Below, piece by piece: positions 49,676 to 60,565 of a stretch of DNA of 64,000 bases (the first letter of the stretch is position 1; each line of letters begins with the position of its first letter). Source of the DNA: Lysobacteraceae bacterium NML93-0399 (GTDB taxonomy: Bacteria; Pseudomonadota; Gammaproteobacteria; Xanthomonadales; Xanthomonadaceae); NCBI GenBank assembly GCA_002307375.1, contig NTJI01000001.1, positions 1,116,001 to 1,180,000 of the forward strand, read 5' to 3'. The notes beneath the pieces were generated by a model, which made no database searches, was not told where the DNA came from, and saw only the letters and a program-made list of their open reading frames with translations. The translations under genes and the position numbers were made by a program.

Positions 49676-51103
49676 ATGACCGTCACTGCCCCGAAAACCC
49701 TGTTCGACAAACTGTGGGACGCGCACGTCGTGATCCCCGAGAGCGAGGCCGCGCCCGCGGTGCTCTACATCGACCTGCACCTGATCCATGAAGTCACCTC
49801 GCCGCAGGCATTCACCGAGTTGCGCGCGCGCGGCCTGTCGCCGCGCCGCCCGGACCGCACCAAGGCGACGATGGACCATTCCACGCCGACGTTGCCGGCC
49901 GGCGCCGACGGCCGCCTGCCCTATGCCAGCGCCGCGTCCGAGAAGCAGGTGCAGACGCTCGCCGACAACTGCGCCGCGTTCGGCATCGAACTGTTCGACA
50001 TGAGCTCCGACCAGCGCGGCATCGTCCACGTCATCGCGCCCGAGCAGGGCTTCACCCTGCCCGGCATGACCATCGTCTGCGGCGACAGCCACACCTCTAC
50101 GCACGGCGCGTTCGGCGCGCTGGCCTTCGGCATCGGCACCAGCGAAGTCGGCAACGTGCTGGCGACGCAGTGCCTGCTGCAGCGCCGCGCGAAGACCATG
50201 TCGATCACCGTCGACGGCGTATTGGCACCGGGTGTCGGCGCGAAGGACGTGATCCTGCACGCGATCGGCGTGATCGGCGTCAACGGCGGCACCGGTCACG
50301 TCATCGAATACCGCGGCTCCACCATCGAGGCGATGGACATGGAGCAGCGCATGACCCTGTGCAACATGTCGATCGAAGCCGGTGCACGCGCCGGCATGGT
50401 CGCGCCGGATGATGTCACCTTCGACTGGATCGCACGCACGCCGCGCGGCCCGAAGGGCGCGGACTTCGACGCGGCCGTCGCGCACTGGCGCACGCTGCGC
50501 AGCGACGACGGTGCGAGCTTCGATGTCGACGTGCACATCGACGCCGCCGACATCCGCCCGACCCTGACCTGGGGCACGCACCCGGGTACCGCGATCGGCG
50601 TCGACGTGCCGGTGCCGGCGCCGGTCGATGCGGCCGAACGCAAGGGCCAGGACTATATGCGCGTGGTCGCCGGCCAGCCGCTGGCCGGCATGCCGGTCGA
50701 CGTGGTCTTCGTCGGGTCCTGCACCAATGGCCGCCTGCGCGACATGCGCGAAGTCGCCGAGGTGCTGCGCGCGCATCGCGTCGCGCCGGGCGTGCGCATG
50801 CTGGTCGTGCCGGGTTCGGAGATCGTCAAGCGCGAAGCCGAAGCCGAAGGCATCGATGCGATCGTCCGCGCCGCCGGTGCCGAGTGGCGCGAGCCGGGCT
50901 GCTCGATGTGCATCGCGATGAACGGCGATCTGGTCGCGCCCGGCCAGCTGGCCGTGAGCACCAGCAACCGCAATTTCGAAGGCCGTCAGGGACCCGGCGC
51001 CCGCACGCTGCTGGCCTCGCCGACGACGGCGGCGTGGGCTGCGGTGCGCGGCGTCGTGGCCGATCCGCGCGAGCGCTTCGACGATCGCCGGGAGGTGGCG
51101 TGA
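49676..51103 (+). CDS. leuC: 3-Isopropylmalate dehydratase, large subunit
   Basis: A 475-residue aconitase-like subunit carrying the 4Fe-4S cluster, isomerising isopropylmalate together with LeuD. Cluster ligands are seen in [13 protein letters not shown] (near 345) and in [11 protein letters not shown] (near 405). Other motifs are [22 protein letters not shown]-like and [10 protein letters not shown]-like segments. It begins 38 bp after leuA and its TGA overlaps the leuD ATG by one base (TGATG). Confidence 0.97.
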   Translation: MTVTAPKTLFDKLWDAHVVIPESEAAPAVLYIDLHLIHEVTSPQAFTELRARGLSPRRPDRTKATMDHSTPTLPAGADGRLPYASAASEKQVQTLADNCAAFGIELFDMSSDQRGIVHVIAPEQGFTLPGMTIVCGDSHTSTHGAFGALAFGIGTSEVGNVLATQCLLQRRAKTMSITVDGVLAPGVGAKDVILHAIGVIGVNGGTGHVIEYRGSTIEAMDMEQRMTLCNMSIEAGARAGMVAPDDVTFDWIARTPRGPKGADFDAAVAHWRTLRSDDGASFDVDVHIDAADIRPTLTWGTHPGTAIGVDVPVPAPVDAAERKGQDYMRVVAGQPLAGMPVDVVFVGSCTNGRLRDMREVAEVLRAHRVAPGVRMLVVPGSEIVKREAEAEGIDAIVRAAGAEWREPGCSMCIAMNGDLVAPGQLAVSTSNRNFEGRQGPGARTLLASPTTAAWAAVRGVVADPRERFDDRREVA

Positions 51104-51696
51104 TGACCGCCGAGAACGCGAGCGGCTTCCCGGTTCGCTCGGCCAGCGTGGTGCTGGCACAGACCAATATCGATACCGACCAGATCATTCCCGCGCGCTT
51201 CCTGTCGACGACCGAGCGCAAGGGACTGGGCAAGCACGCCTTCAACGACTGGCGCTGGCGCGACGACGGCAGCGCGAATCCGGACTTCGCGTTCAACCAG
51301 CCGCACAACGCCGGCCGCTCGGTGTTGCTCGCGGGCCGCAACTTCGGCTGCGGTTCCTCGCGCGAACATGCGCCCTGGTCACTGCGCGATCTCGGCCTGC
51401 AGGTCGTGGTGAGCAGCGAGATCGCCGACATCTTCCGCAACAATTCGCTGAAGAACGGCCTGCTGCCGGTCGTGCTCCCGGAAGCTGTCGTGCAGGACCT
51501 GATGACGCGTCCGGACGACGTGCTGACGGTCGACATCGAAGCGCGCGAGCTGCGCACGCCCGACGGCACCATCCACGCATTCCCGCTCGAGGCGTTCGCG
51601 CGCACCTGCCTGCTCGAAGACGTCGACGAGATGGGCTATCTGCTGGCGCGCAGCGCCGACATCCAACACTACGAGGACACGCACCATGCACGCTGA
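51103..51696 (+). CDS. leuD: 3-Isopropylmalate dehydratase, small subunit
   Basis: A 197-residue swivel-domain partner of LeuC. It has [13 protein letters not shown] near residue 22 and the conserved [15 protein letters not shown] near residue 80, followed by [19 protein letters not shown]. Length is normal. GGGAGGTGGCG before ATG 51103 lies within leuC and provides the ribosome-binding site. It overlaps leuB by 11 bp. Confidence 0.97.
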   Translation: MTAENASGFPVRSASVVLAQTNIDTDQIIPARFLSTTERKGLGKHAFNDWRWRDDGSANPDFAFNQPHNAGRSVLLAGRNFGCGSSREHAPWSLRDLGLQVVVSSEIADIFRNNSLKNGLLPVVLPEAVVQDLMTRPDDVLTVDIEARELRTPDGTIHAFPLEAFARTCLLEDVDEMGYLLARSADIQHYEDTHHAR

Positions 51697-52771
51697 CATC
51701 GTCGTACTGCCGGGCGACGGCATCGGCCCCGAAGTGACCGCCGCCGCGGTGAACGTGTTGCAGGCCGTCGCCACGCGCTACGGCCATCGCTTCTCGCTGC
51801 ACGAACACCTGATCGGCGGCGCCGCGATCGACGCGACCGGCAGGCCGTTGCCCGACGACACCCTGGCCGCGGCGCGCGATGCCGACGCCGTGTTGCTGGG
51901 CGCGGTCGGCGGCCCGAAGTGGTCGGATCCCAATGCGACGGTGCGTCCGGAACAGGGCCTGCTGGCCATCCGCAAGGCGCTGGGCCTGTACGCCAACCTG
52001 CGCCCGGTGCGCCCGCACGCCGCGGCGATCGGCGCCTCGCCGATCAAGTCGCATCTGCTGGCCGGCGTCGATCTGCTGGTCGTGCGCGAACTGACCGGCG
52101 GCATCTACTTCGGCGACAAGACCCGCGATGCCGACGGCGCCAGCGACCTGTGCCGCTACTCGGTCGCCGAGATCGAACGCGTCGTGCGCCGCGCCTGTCT
52201 GCTGGCGCGTGGTCGCCGCGGCCATGTGACCTCGGTCGACAAGGCCAACGTGCTCGAGACCTCGCGGCTGTGGCGCGATGTCGCCAGCCGCATCCAGCGC
52301 GAGGAATTCCCGGACGTCACCATCGAACACCAGCTGGTCGATTCGATGGCGATGCATCTGCTGTCCAAGCCGCGCGCCTACGACGTGATCGTGACCGAGA
52401 ACATGTTCGGCGACATCCTGACCGACGAGGCCTCGATGCTGGCCGGCTCGCTCGGCCTGCTGCCCTCGGCATCGCTGGGCGAAGGCAGCGTGGGAATGTA
52501 CGAGCCGATCCACGGTTCCGCGCCGGACATCGCAGGCTGCGGCATCGCCAATCCCTACGGCACCATCCTCAGCGCCGCGCTGCTGCTGCGTTACTCGCTG
52601 GGCCTGTCGCGGGAAGCGGCGTGCATCGAGGCGGCCGTCGATTCGGCGCTCGATGCCGGCGTGTTCACCGCCGATCTCGCGCCAGAAGGCACCGCGGTTT
52701 CCACGCGTGACGCCACGGCTGCCGTGCTTGCGCGCATCGAATCCTGCAAGACCGAAGTCCTGCGCGACTGA
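51686..52771 (+). CDS. leuB: 3-Isopropylmalate dehydrogenase
   Basis: A 361-residue NAD-dependent beta-decarboxylating dehydrogenase giving 2-oxoisocaproate. [17 protein letters not shown] opens the fold; [27 protein letters not shown] and the metal/nucleotide segment [22 protein letters not shown] with [15 protein letters not shown] follow. The start lies 11 bp inside leuD. Length is normal. Confidence 0.97.
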   Translation: MHADIVVLPGDGIGPEVTAAAVNVLQAVATRYGHRFSLHEHLIGGAAIDATGRPLPDDTLAAARDADAVLLGAVGGPKWSDPNATVRPEQGLLAIRKALGLYANLRPVRPHAAAIGASPIKSHLLAGVDLLVVRELTGGIYFGDKTRDADGASDLCRYSVAEIERVVRRACLLARGRRGHVTSVDKANVLETSRLWRDVASRIQREEFPDVTIEHQLVDSMAMHLLSKPRAYDVIVTENMFGDILTDEASMLAGSLGLLPSASLGEGSVGMYEPIHGSAPDIAGCGIANPYGTILSAALLLRYSLGLSREAACIEAAVDSALDAGVFTADLAPEGTAVSTRDATAAVLARIESCKTEVLRD

Positions 52772-52852
52772 CGAGACCGGTGCGGCGGCACCTCGCCGCG
52801 CCGGCCCGACTGCTGCGCTGTCCACGCCGTCCGCCGCACCCGCGAGTGATCG

Positions 52853-54697
52853 ATGCCCGAGTACCGCTCCAGAACCTCCACCCATGGCCGCAACATGGCC
52901 GGCGCCCGCGCCCTGTGGCGCGCGACCGGCATGCAGGACGCCGACTTCCACAAGCCGATCGTCGCGGTCGCGAACTCGTTCACCCAGTTCGTGCCGGGCC
53001 ACGTGCATCTGAAGGACATCGGCCAGCTGGTCGCGCGCGAAATCGAACGCGTCGGCGGTGTGGCCAAGGAGTTCAACACCATCGCCGTCGACGACGGCAT
53101 CGCGATGGGCCACGACGGCATGCTGTATTCGCTGCCGAGCCGCGAGATCATCGCCGACTCCGTCGAGTACATGGTCAACGCGCACTGCGCCGATGCGCTG
53201 GTATGCATCTCCAACTGCGACAAGATCACGCCCGGCATGCTGATGGCCGCGCTGCGCCTGAACATCCCGGTGGTGTTCGTGTCCGGCGGTCCGATGGAAG
53301 CCGGCAAGACCAAGCTCGCCGAACACGGCCTCGATCTGGTCGACGCGATGGTCGTCGCCGCCGACCCAACTGCCTCCGACGAGAAGGTCGCCGCCTACGA
53401 GCGCAGCGCGTGTCCGACCTGCGGATCGTGCAGCGGCATGTTCACCGCGAACTCGATGAACTGTCTGACCGAAGCGCTGGGCCTCGCCCTGCCGGGCAAC
53501 GGTTCGATGCTGGCGACGCATGCCGATCGCGAACAGCTGTTCCTGCAGGCCGCGCGCACCGTCGTCGAGCTGTGTCATCGCTGGTACGGCGCCGAGGACC
53601 CGACCGCGCTGCCGCGTGGCATCGCGACCTTCGAGGCGTTCGAGAACGCGATGACGCTCGACATCGCGATGGGCGGTTCGACCAACACCATCCTGCATCT
53701 GCTCGCCGCCGCGCAGGAGGCGGAAGTCGCGTTCGACCTGCACGACATCGATCGCCTGTCGCGCCGCGTGCCGCAGCTGTGCAAGGTCGCGCCGAACATC
53801 CAGACCTATCACATGGAAGACGTGCACCGCGCCGGCGGCATCGTGTCGATCCTCGGGGAACTCGCGCGCGGCGGCCTGCTGCACGTCGACCAGCCGACGG
53901 TGCACAGCCGCACATTGGCCGAGGCCATCGCACGCTGGGACATCACCGTCACCGACGACGATGCGGTGCACACGTTCTTCAAGGCCGGCCCAGCCGGTAT
54001 CCCGACGCAGACCGCCTTCAGTCAGGCGACGCGCTGGGAGACGCTCGACGACGACCGCGCCGGCGGCTGCATCCGCGACGTCGCGCATGCCTATTCGGAA
54101 GAAGGCGGCCTCGCCGTGCTGCGCGGCAACCTCGCGCCCGACGGCTGCGTGGTCAAGACCGCGGGCGTCGACGCGTCGATCCACGTGTTCGAAGGCACTG
54201 CGAAAGTGTTCGAAAGCCAGGACGCCGCGGTGAAGGGCATCCTCGCCGACGAGGTGCAGGCCGGCGACGTCGTGGTCATCCGCTACGAGGGCCCGAAGGG
54301 CGGCCCCGGCATGCAGGAAATGCTGTATCCGACGAGCTACCTGAAGTCGAAGGGTCTGGGCAGACACTGTGCGCTGCTGACCGACGGCCGTTTCTCCGGC
54401 GGCACCTCGGGCCTGTCGATCGGGCACGCATCGCCGGAAGCGGCCGCAGGCGGTGCGATCGGACTGGTGCGCGACGGCGACCGCATCCTGATCGACATTC
54501 CGCAGCGACGCATCGAACTGCTCGTCGACGACGCCGAACTGGCCGCGCGCCGCAGCGTGCAGGACGCGCTCGGCTGGGAGCCCGCGCAGGCGCGGCCGCG
54601 CAAGGTCAGCGCGGCACTGAAGGCCTACGCGCTGCTCGCGACCAGCGCCGACAAGGGCGCGGTCCGCGATCTCTCTCTGCTCGAACATCCGCGCTGA
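52853..54697 (+). CDS. ilvD: Dihydroxy-acid dehydratase
   Basis: A 614-residue iron-sulfur dehydratase converting dihydroxy acids to the 2-oxo acid precursors of Val and Ile. It begins [27 protein letters not shown]. Cluster-associated cysteines are in [12 protein letters not shown] (near 122) and [24 protein letters not shown] (near 190). The C-terminal [18 protein letters not shown] is diagnostic. It follows leuB after 81 bp and appears to be the last gene of the operon; no clear terminator is seen, though a palindrome GCCTGCCGGCAGGC lies at 54735-54748. Confidence 0.97.
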   Translation: MPEYRSRTSTHGRNMAGARALWRATGMQDADFHKPIVAVANSFTQFVPGHVHLKDIGQLVAREIERVGGVAKEFNTIAVDDGIAMGHDGMLYSLPSREIIADSVEYMVNAHCADALVCISNCDKITPGMLMAALRLNIPVVFVSGGPMEAGKTKLAEHGLDLVDAMVVAADPTASDEKVAAYERSACPTCGSCSGMFTANSMNCLTEALGLALPGNGSMLATHADREQLFLQAARTVVELCHRWYGAEDPTALPRGIATFEAFENAMTLDIAMGGSTNTILHLLAAAQEAEVAFDLHDIDRLSRRVPQLCKVAPNIQTYHMEDVHRAGGIVSILGELARGGLLHVDQPTVHSRTLAEAIARWDITVTDDDAVHTFFKAGPAGIPTQTAFSQATRWETLDDDRAGGCIRDVAHAYSEEGGLAVLRGNLAPDGCVVKTAGVDASIHVFEGTAKVFESQDAAVKGILADEVQAGDVVVIRYEGPKGGPGMQEMLYPTSYLKSKGLGRHCALLTDGRFSGGTSGLSIGHASPEAAAGGAIGLVRDGDRILIDIPQRRIELLVDDAELAARRSVQDALGWEPAQARPRKVSAALKAYALLATSADKGAVRDLSLLEHPR

Positions 54698-54893
54698 CCC
54701 GGGCCCGGCCGCGTCGCGTGCGTGCCACTGCCTCGCCTGCCGGCAGGCCTCAAGTCCCCGTCGCGCCTGCCGATACAGGCTCGACGCGCGTCACCGGCGT
54801 CGGTTTCCGCCCCGTGTCTCCTGTCGTCGACGCAGGCCCGCAGCCTGAGCCGGCGCGCGGGCCGCGCCGCCACGCCCGCTCTGGTGCCGATCC

Positions 54894-56102
54894 ATGTTGC
54901 GCACGATTCGAACCGATCAACTCCGCCCCGGCATGCACGTCCAGCGTCTGTGCGGGTCCTGGCTCGACCATCCCTTCTGGCGTACCTCGTTCGTGGCCAC
55001 CTCGGACGACATCGCCAGACTGCAGGGTAGCGGCGTGGACGAGGTGGTGATCGACCTCGCGCTCGGCTTAGATGTCGAGGCCGAGATCCCGCCGGTTTCG
55101 CCCGATGCTGCAGACACCATCGAAGTCACGAGCGCGTCGGAGACCGACGCGCCGACTGCCGGCATGGTCACCAGCTTCGAGGCGGAGGTCCGGCAGGCCC
55201 GGCATCTGCTGGAAACCGGCCGTCGCGTGGTCGAGGCGATGTTCGGCGAGATCCGTCTCGGCCGTGCGGTCGACACCTCGGCGGCCGTGCCGCTGGTCGA
55301 CGCCGTCTGCGATTCGGTACTGCGCAACCCGCATGCGCTGGTCAGCGTGGCGCGCCTGAAGACCGCAGACGACTACACCTACCTGCATTCGATGGCGGTC
55401 GCCGCGCTGATGGCGGGGCTGGCGCGGCAGATGGGGCTGCCCGAGGATGAAGTGCACGCCGCGGCGAAAGGCGGCCTGCTCCACGACATGGGCAAGGCGG
55501 TGTCGCCGCCGGACGTACTCAACAAGCCCGGCAGCCTCACCGATGCCGAATACCACACGATGCGCCGCCATCCCGAGGACGGGCACCGGCTGCTGGTCGA
55601 CAGCGGCGTGGACGATGCGACCGCGCTCGACATCGCGCTGCACCACCACGAGCGCGTTGACGGCACCGGCTATCCGCACCGGTTGTCCGGTGAAGGCATC
55701 TCGCGGATGGCGCGCATGGCCGCGGTCTGCGATGTCTATGACGCGATCACTTCCGACCGGTCCTACAAGCGCGGCTGGTGTCCGGCGCAGTCGCTGCGGC
55801 GCATGGCGTCATGGCACGGCCATTTCGATTCGGCGATCTTCCAGGCGTTCGTCAAAAGCCTGGGCATCTACCCGGTGGGCACCCTGGTGCGCCTTGAATC
55901 CCAGCAGCTGGCAGTGGTGATCGAGCAATCGCCGGCGTTGCTCAAACCCAAGATCCGCATCTTCCACTGCATCCGGCGGCAATCGCGCGTGCTGATGCGC
56001 GACGTCGATCTCTCCGATGCGGCGTGTGGCGACCGCATCGTGCAGGCCGAATCCCCTGACGACTGGGGCCTGCGCGATCTCGAGAAACTCTGGCTGCCCT
56101 GA
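54894..56102 (+). CDS. HD-GYP domain cyclic-di-GMP phosphodiesterase
   Basis: A 402-residue protein with an N-terminal DUF3391-type region (residues about 1-130) and a C-terminal HD-GYP domain. Visible metal and signature residues are HSMAVAALMAGLARQMG, the HD pair in GGLLHDMGKAVSPPDVLNKPG, HPEDGHRLL, HHHERVDGTGYPHRLSGEGI (the GYP motif) and AAVCDVYDAITSDRSYK. It should hydrolyse c-di-GMP to GMP or pGpG, affecting motility, biofilm or virulence. It is convergent with the RND pump gene, 15 bp apart. Confidence 0.93.
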   Translation: MLRTIRTDQLRPGMHVQRLCGSWLDHPFWRTSFVATSDDIARLQGSGVDEVVIDLALGLDVEAEIPPVSPDAADTIEVTSASETDAPTAGMVTSFEAEVRQARHLLETGRRVVEAMFGEIRLGRAVDTSAAVPLVDAVCDSVLRNPHALVSVARLKTADDYTYLHSMAVAALMAGLARQMGLPEDEVHAAAKGGLLHDMGKAVSPPDVLNKPGSLTDAEYHTMRRHPEDGHRLLVDSGVDDATALDIALHHHERVDGTGYPHRLSGEGISRMARMAAVCDVYDAITSDRSYKRGWCPAQSLRRMASWHGHFDSAIFQAFVKSLGIYPVGTLVRLESQQLAVVIEQSPALLKPKIRIFHCIRRQSRVLMRDVDLSDAACGDRIVQAESPDDWGLRDLEKLWLP

Positions 56103-56117
56103 GCGCGCCGTCACCGC

Positions 56118-59100
56118 TCACGCGGTGCCGGGCGACTCGTCGCGGCGCACCTTGAACCACGCCGCGTACAGCGCCGGCAGGAAGGTCAGCGTCAGCAGTG
56201 TCGCGACGGTGAGCCCGCCCATGATCGCGACCGCCATCGGCCCGAAGAACACGCTGCGCGACAGCGGGATCATCGCCAGGATCGCAGCGAGCGCGGTCAG
56301 CACGATCGGCCGGAAGCGACGCACCGTCGCCTCGATCACCGCATCCCAGCGCGCGTGCCCGGCGGCGATGTCCTGCTCGATCTGGTCGACGAGGATGATC
56401 GAGTTGCGCATGATCATGCCGGCCAGCGCGATCGTGCCGAGCATCGCCACGAAACCGAACGGCACCCGGAACACCAGCAGGAACAGGGTCACGCCGATCA
56501 TGCCCAGCGGCGCGGTCAGCAGCACCAGCGCCGTGCGCGAGAAGCTGCGCAACTGCAGCATCAGCAGGGTCACCACGACGAACAGGAACAGTGGCATCCC
56601 GGCCTTGATCGAATCCTGCCCCTTGCCCGAATCCTCGACCGTGCCGCCGGTCTCCAGGCGATAGCCGGCAGGCAGTCCGGCGCGGATCGCATCGAGCGTC
56701 GGCAGGATCTGCGCGACCACTGTCGGTGGCGTGACATCACCGCGGATGTCGGCGCGCACGGTGATCGTCGGCAGCCGGTCGCGGTGCCAGATGATGCCGT
56801 CCTCGAACGTCGACTCCAGCCGCGCCACCTGCCCCAGCGGCACCGATTGTCCGTTCGACGTCGGCACGGCCAGGCTTTCGAGCATCTCGAGCTGGCCGCG
56901 CTCGTCATCGGTCCCGCGCATGACGATGCCGATCAATTCGTTGCCCTCGCGATACGTGCCGATCTGCAGGCCTGACAGCGCACTCGACAGGAACTGCGCA
57001 AGCTGCTGCGAACTCACGCCGAGTACGCGCGCGCGCTCCTGGTCGACGACCAGACGCACGATGCGGCTGGGCTCGTCCCAGTCGAGGTTGACGTTGGCGA
57101 CGTGCGGGTTCGCCCGCACCTGCGTGGCGACTGCGTCGGCGATGTCGCGCACGCGTTCGACGTGCTCGCCGGAAATGCGCAGCTGCACCGGGTAGCCCAC
57201 CGGCGGCCCGGTCTCCAGACGCGTCACGCGCAACTGCAGTTCGGGAAACGCGGATGCGACCTCGTCGCTCAGCCAGGCGCGGACGCGTTCGCGCGCCGCC
57301 ACGTCGCTCGTGGTGACCACGAACTGGGCGAAGTTCGCCTGCGGCAGTTGCTGGTCCAGCGGCAGATAGAAGCGCGGCGAGCCGGTGCCGATGTAGGCCA
57401 CGCGGTTCTCGACGCCCTCGTGTCCGTCGAGCAGGGCATCGAGCCGCGCGGCGGCGGCCTCGGTCGCGCGCAGCGAACTGCCTTCGGCGAGCTCGACATC
57501 GACCATCAGTTCCAGCCGGGTCGAATCGGGGAAGAACTGCTGCGGCACGAAACGGAACAGCAGCAACGAGGCGACGAACAGCGCGACTGTCGCGGCGATG
57601 ACGATCCAGCGATGGCGCAGCGACCAGTCCAGCAGGCCGCGGAAGCTCCGGTAGAACGGCCGCTGGTAGGGATCGTGATCGTGCGCCTGCGGATCCTTCG
57701 GCGCGAGCGCGAAACCGAACGCAGGCCAGCGGTCCGCCGCGCGCAGGCGCGTGGCATGCCAGCGCGCGGACAGCGAGCCGGGACGCGGCGGCTGGGGATT
57801 GGCCAGATCCGGCAGCATCTTCGCGCCGAGCAGCGGGATGAACAGCACCGCGGCAATCCACGACACCACCAGCGCGATCGTCACCACTTCGAACAGCGAG
57901 CGCGTGTACTCGCCGGTGCTCGATGCGGCGGTCGCGATCGGCAGGAAACCCGCCGCGGTGACCAGCGTGCCGGTCAGCATCGGGAACGCGGTATGCGTCC
58001 ACGCATAACTCGCCGCCGCGAACCGGCTGTCGCCCTGTTCCATGCGGATGGCCATCATCTCCACGGCGATGATCGCGTCGTCCACCAGCAGGCCCAGCGC
58101 GAGCACCAGTGCGCCGAGCGAGATCTTGTGCAGGCCGATGTCGAACTGGTCCATCGCGATGAAGGTCATCGCCAGCACCAGCGGGATCGACACCGCGACG
58201 ACGAGGCCGGTGCGGAAGCCCAGCGAGACGAAGCTCACCAGCAGCACGATGATCACCGCCTCGGCGAGCACCTTGACGAACTCGCCCACCGAATCGCGTA
58301 CCGCGCGCGGCTGGTCGGACACCTTGCGCAGTTCCATGCCGGCCGGCAGTGTCTCCTGCAGCCGCGCGAACTCGGTTTCCAGACGCGTGCCGAGCCTGAG
58401 GATGTCGCCGCCGTCGTGCATCGCCACCGCGATGCCGATCGCGTCCTCGCCCATGAAGCGCATGCGTGGCGCGGCCGGATCGGCGAATCCGCGCTCGACG
58501 GTGGCGATGTCGCCCAGACGCACGCTGCGATCGCCGGCGCGGATCGGGAAATCGCGGATCTGCTCCACCGACCGGAACGTGCCGTCGACCCGCAACTGCA
58601 CGCGCGCACTGTCGGTCTCGAAGAAACCGGCCGGCGCCATCGCGTTCTGCTCGGCCAGCGCCTGTTGCACGGCCGCCATCGGAATGCCCAGCGTGGCCAG
58701 CCGCGTATTGCTGAGGTCGATCCAGACCTTCTCGTCCTGCAGGCCGACCAGTTCGACCTTGCCGACATCGTCGACGCGCTGCAGCTCGCGCTGGATGCGG
58801 TCGGCGTAGTCCTTCTTGATCGCGTAGTCGAAGCCCTCGCCGGTCAGCGCGTAGATGTTGCCGAAGGTGTCGCCGAACTCGTCGTTGAAGAACGGGCCGA
58901 TGATGTCCTGCGGCAACGCGGGCCGCAGATCCGCGACCTTCTTGCGCACCTGGTACCAGAGTTCGGGAATCTCGCCCGATCGCATCGAATCGCGCGCGAA
59001 GAAGATCACCTGCGACTCGCCCGGCCGCGAGTACGAGCGCACGAACTCGTAGTCGCCGGTTTCCATCAACGTGCGCTCGATGCGCTCGGTGACCTGCTGT

Positions 59101-59288
59101 GCCACCTGCTCGGCGGTCGCCCCCGGCCACTGGGTCTGGATCACCATCGCCTTGAAGGTGAAGGGCGGATCCTCCGACTGGCCGAGGCGCCCATAGGAAA
59201 AAATGCCGGCGATGGCGACGACCAGCATCATGTAGAGCACCAGCGTGCGATTGCCGAGCGCCCATTCGGAGAGGTTGAAGCGGCTCAT
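56118..59288 (-). CDS. RND efflux transporter, inner-membrane pump
   Basis: A 1056-residue RND permease expected to use proton motive force to export compounds with an adaptor and an outer-membrane channel. N-terminal helix ALGNRTLVLYMMLVVAIAGIF, two large periplasmic loops, and the TM4 proton-relay acidic pair in LGLLVDDAIIAVEMMAIRME are present. Typical ends are SIILVDQIEQDIAAG and TFLPALYAAWFKVRR. Overall resemblance is to TriC/VexF-like pumps more than AcrB. It is downstream of the adaptor gene, separated by about 103 bp that hold an inverted REP pair. Substrate unknown. Confidence 0.93.
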   Translation of the reverse strand: MSRFNLSEWALGNRTLVLYMMLVVAIAGIFSYGRLGQSEDPPFTFKAMVIQTQWPGATAEQVAQQVTERIERTLMETGDYEFVRSYSRPGESQVIFFARDSMRSGEIPELWYQVRKKVADLRPALPQDIIGPFFNDEFGDTFGNIYALTGEGFDYAIKKDYADRIQRELQRVDDVGKVELVGLQDEKVWIDLSNTRLATLGIPMAAVQQALAEQNAMAPAGFFETDSARVQLRVDGTFRSVEQIRDFPIRAGDRSVRLGDIATVERGFADPAAPRMRFMGEDAIGIAVAMHDGGDILRLGTRLETEFARLQETLPAGMELRKVSDQPRAVRDSVGEFVKVLAEAVIIVLLVSFVSLGFRTGLVVAVSIPLVLAMTFIAMDQFDIGLHKISLGALVLALGLLVDDAIIAVEMMAIRMEQGDSRFAAASYAWTHTAFPMLTGTLVTAAGFLPIATAASSTGEYTRSLFEVVTIALVVSWIAAVLFIPLLGAKMLPDLANPQPPRPGSLSARWHATRLRAADRWPAFGFALAPKDPQAHDHDPYQRPFYRSFRGLLDWSLRHRWIVIAATVALFVASLLLFRFVPQQFFPDSTRLELMVDVELAEGSSLRATEAAAARLDALLDGHEGVENRVAYIGTGSPRFYLPLDQQLPQANFAQFVVTTSDVAARERVRAWLSDEVASAFPELQLRVTRLETGPPVGYPVQLRISGEHVERVRDIADAVATQVRANPHVANVNLDWDEPSRIVRLVVDQERARVLGVSSQQLAQFLSSALSGLQIGTYREGNELIGIVMRGTDDERGQLEMLESLAVPTSNGQSVPLGQVARLESTFEDGIIWHRDRLPTITVRADIRGDVTPPTVVAQILPTLDAIRAGLPAGYRLETGGTVEDSGKGQDSIKAGMPLFLFVVVTLLMLQLRSFSRTALVLLTAPLGMIGVTLFLLVFRVPFGFVAMLGTIALAGMIMRNSIILVDQIEQDIAAGHARWDAVIEATVRRFRPIVLTALAAILAMIPLSRSVFFGPMAVAIMGGLTVATLLTLTFLPALYAAWFKVRRDESPGTA

Positions 59289-59301
59289 GCGCCGGCCCCC
59301 T

Positions 59302-59368
59302 GTAGGAGCGCGCTCGCGCGCGATGAAGCGTCACCGGGAAATCCCGTCGCGCACGAGCGCGCTCCTGC
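59302..59368. repeat. Inverted REP pair between pump and adaptor genes
   Basis: GTAGGAGCGCGCTCGCGCGCGA on the plus strand (59302-59323) faces a degenerate copy on the minus strand (59347-59368, GCAGGAGCGCGCTCGTGCGC). They can form one large hairpin in the adaptor-pump mRNA. Same family as the cluster at 2492-2627. Confidence 0.85.
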
Positions 59369-59391
59369 AGGGGTGGCGCCACTGCCGACGC

Positions 59392-60546
59392 TCACTCGGC
59401 TGCTCCCGGCGTCGGCGCTGCCGGTTCGATGGGCCGGTTCTCCCGATCCACCGGCGTCACCCGCTGGCCCTCGCGCAGCAGGTGGCCGCCGGCCGCGACC
59501 ACCAGCGCATCCGGGGCCAGACCCGACAGTACCGGCACGCTGCGCGCGCCGTACGCGCCGGTCTCGATCGCGACCGAACGCAGCCTGCCTTCGGCCGGGT
59601 CGACGACCCAGACCGCCTTGCCGCCCTCCGGGCCCGGCTGGATCGCGGTCAGCGGCACCTGCAGATCCATAGCGGATGTCGCCGCGGTGAGATACACGCG
59701 TGCGCTCTGTCCGAGCTCGATGCCGTCGACCGCCTCGTCGGCGAGCGCGACGCGCGCGGCGTACGTGCGCGCCTGCGGGTCGGCGGCGGCGGCGATCTCG
59801 CGGATCGTGCCCGGCACGCGCACGCCTGGCCGGTTCCACAGTTCGATCTCGGCCGGCTGGCCGATCGCGAACGCCGCGATGCGCGATTCGGGCAGCGCGA
59901 TGGCCACCTCGCGGCCATCGTCGCCGGCGAGCATGAAGATCGCCTGCCCGGCGGCCACCACCTGGCCGGCCTCTGCCTCGCGGCTGGCGATGACGCCGTC
60001 GCGCGGTGCACGCAGTTGCGTGTAACCGGCCTGGTTGCCGGCGACGTCGGCCTGCGCACGCGCCGCGCGCAGTTGCGACTGCGCCGCCGTGTACGCCGCG
60101 TCCTGCGCGTCCATCTGCGAGCGGCTGATCAGTTGCTGATCGACGAGCACGGCATAACGCTCACGGTCGGTACGGGCGCGGGCATATTCCGCCTCCGCCG
60201 CCGCCACCTGGGCCTGCGCCGACTGCTGCTGCAAGCGCAGATCGCCCGGTTCGATCTCGGCCAGCACCTGGCCCCGGCTGACGTGCGCGCCGGCGTCGAC
60301 GTGGCGGCGCACCAGCTGGCCACCCACCTGGAAGGCCAGCACGCTTTCCTCGCGGGCGCGGATCTCGCCAGCGTAGCGCGCAGCCGCCTGCATGCCTGCA
60401 TCGGCGGGGCGAACGACCAGCACCGGTCGCGGCGTGTCTTCGGGTGCGGCGGTTTCGCCGCAGGCGCCCAGGACCAGCACGGCGCACAGGACGCACGCGT
60501 GCGCCGCAGCGCGGGACGGGGGGAACGACCGGATCAGGCGGCGCAT
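59392..60546 (-). CDS. RND efflux adaptor (membrane fusion protein)
   Basis: A 384-residue periplasmic adaptor. The signal ends in the lipobox VLGACGE, so it is probably a lipoprotein anchored in the inner membrane. The biotinyl-lipoyl half-motif VLAFQVGGQLVRRHVDAGAHVSRGQVLAEI, a coiled-coil hairpin (about residues 105-165, QQSAQAQVAAAEAEYARAR) and LRAPRDGVIASREAEAGQVV are typical. It is the first gene of the pump operon and is divergent from the TetR gene across 75 bp that contain a palindromic operator. Confidence 0.92.
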   Translation of the reverse strand: MRRLIRSFPPSRAAAHACVLCAVLVLGACGETAAPEDTPRPVLVVRPADAGMQAAARYAGEIRAREESVLAFQVGGQLVRRHVDAGAHVSRGQVLAEIEPGDLRLQQQSAQAQVAAAEAEYARARTDRERYAVLVDQQLISRSQMDAQDAAYTAAQSQLRAARAQADVAGNQAGYTQLRAPRDGVIASREAEAGQVVAAGQAIFMLAGDDGREVAIALPESRIAAFAIGQPAEIELWNRPGVRVPGTIREIAAAADPQARTYAARVALADEAVDGIELGQSARVYLTAATSAMDLQVPLTAIQPGPEGGKAVWVVDPAEGRLRSVAIETGAYGARSVPVLSGLAPDALVVAAGGHLLREGQRVTPVDRENRPIEPAAPTPGAAE

Positions 60547-60565
60547 GGCGACCGTCCACAGGCTG

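Noticed and set aside
47514-49676. A 720-codon minus-strand frame antisense to ilvA and leuA
   Set aside because: Same artefact; the sense-strand genes are unmistakable.
51293-54688. An 1131-codon minus-strand frame antisense to leuD, leuB and ilvD
   Set aside because: Composition (His/Asp/Val/Gln rich) is that of the complement of GC-biased codons; it has no domain and lies fully opposite well-identified genes.
57102-59672. A long plus-strand frame opposite the RND pump gene
   Set aside because: It runs antisense through the pump and the REP pair and shows no recognisable protein.
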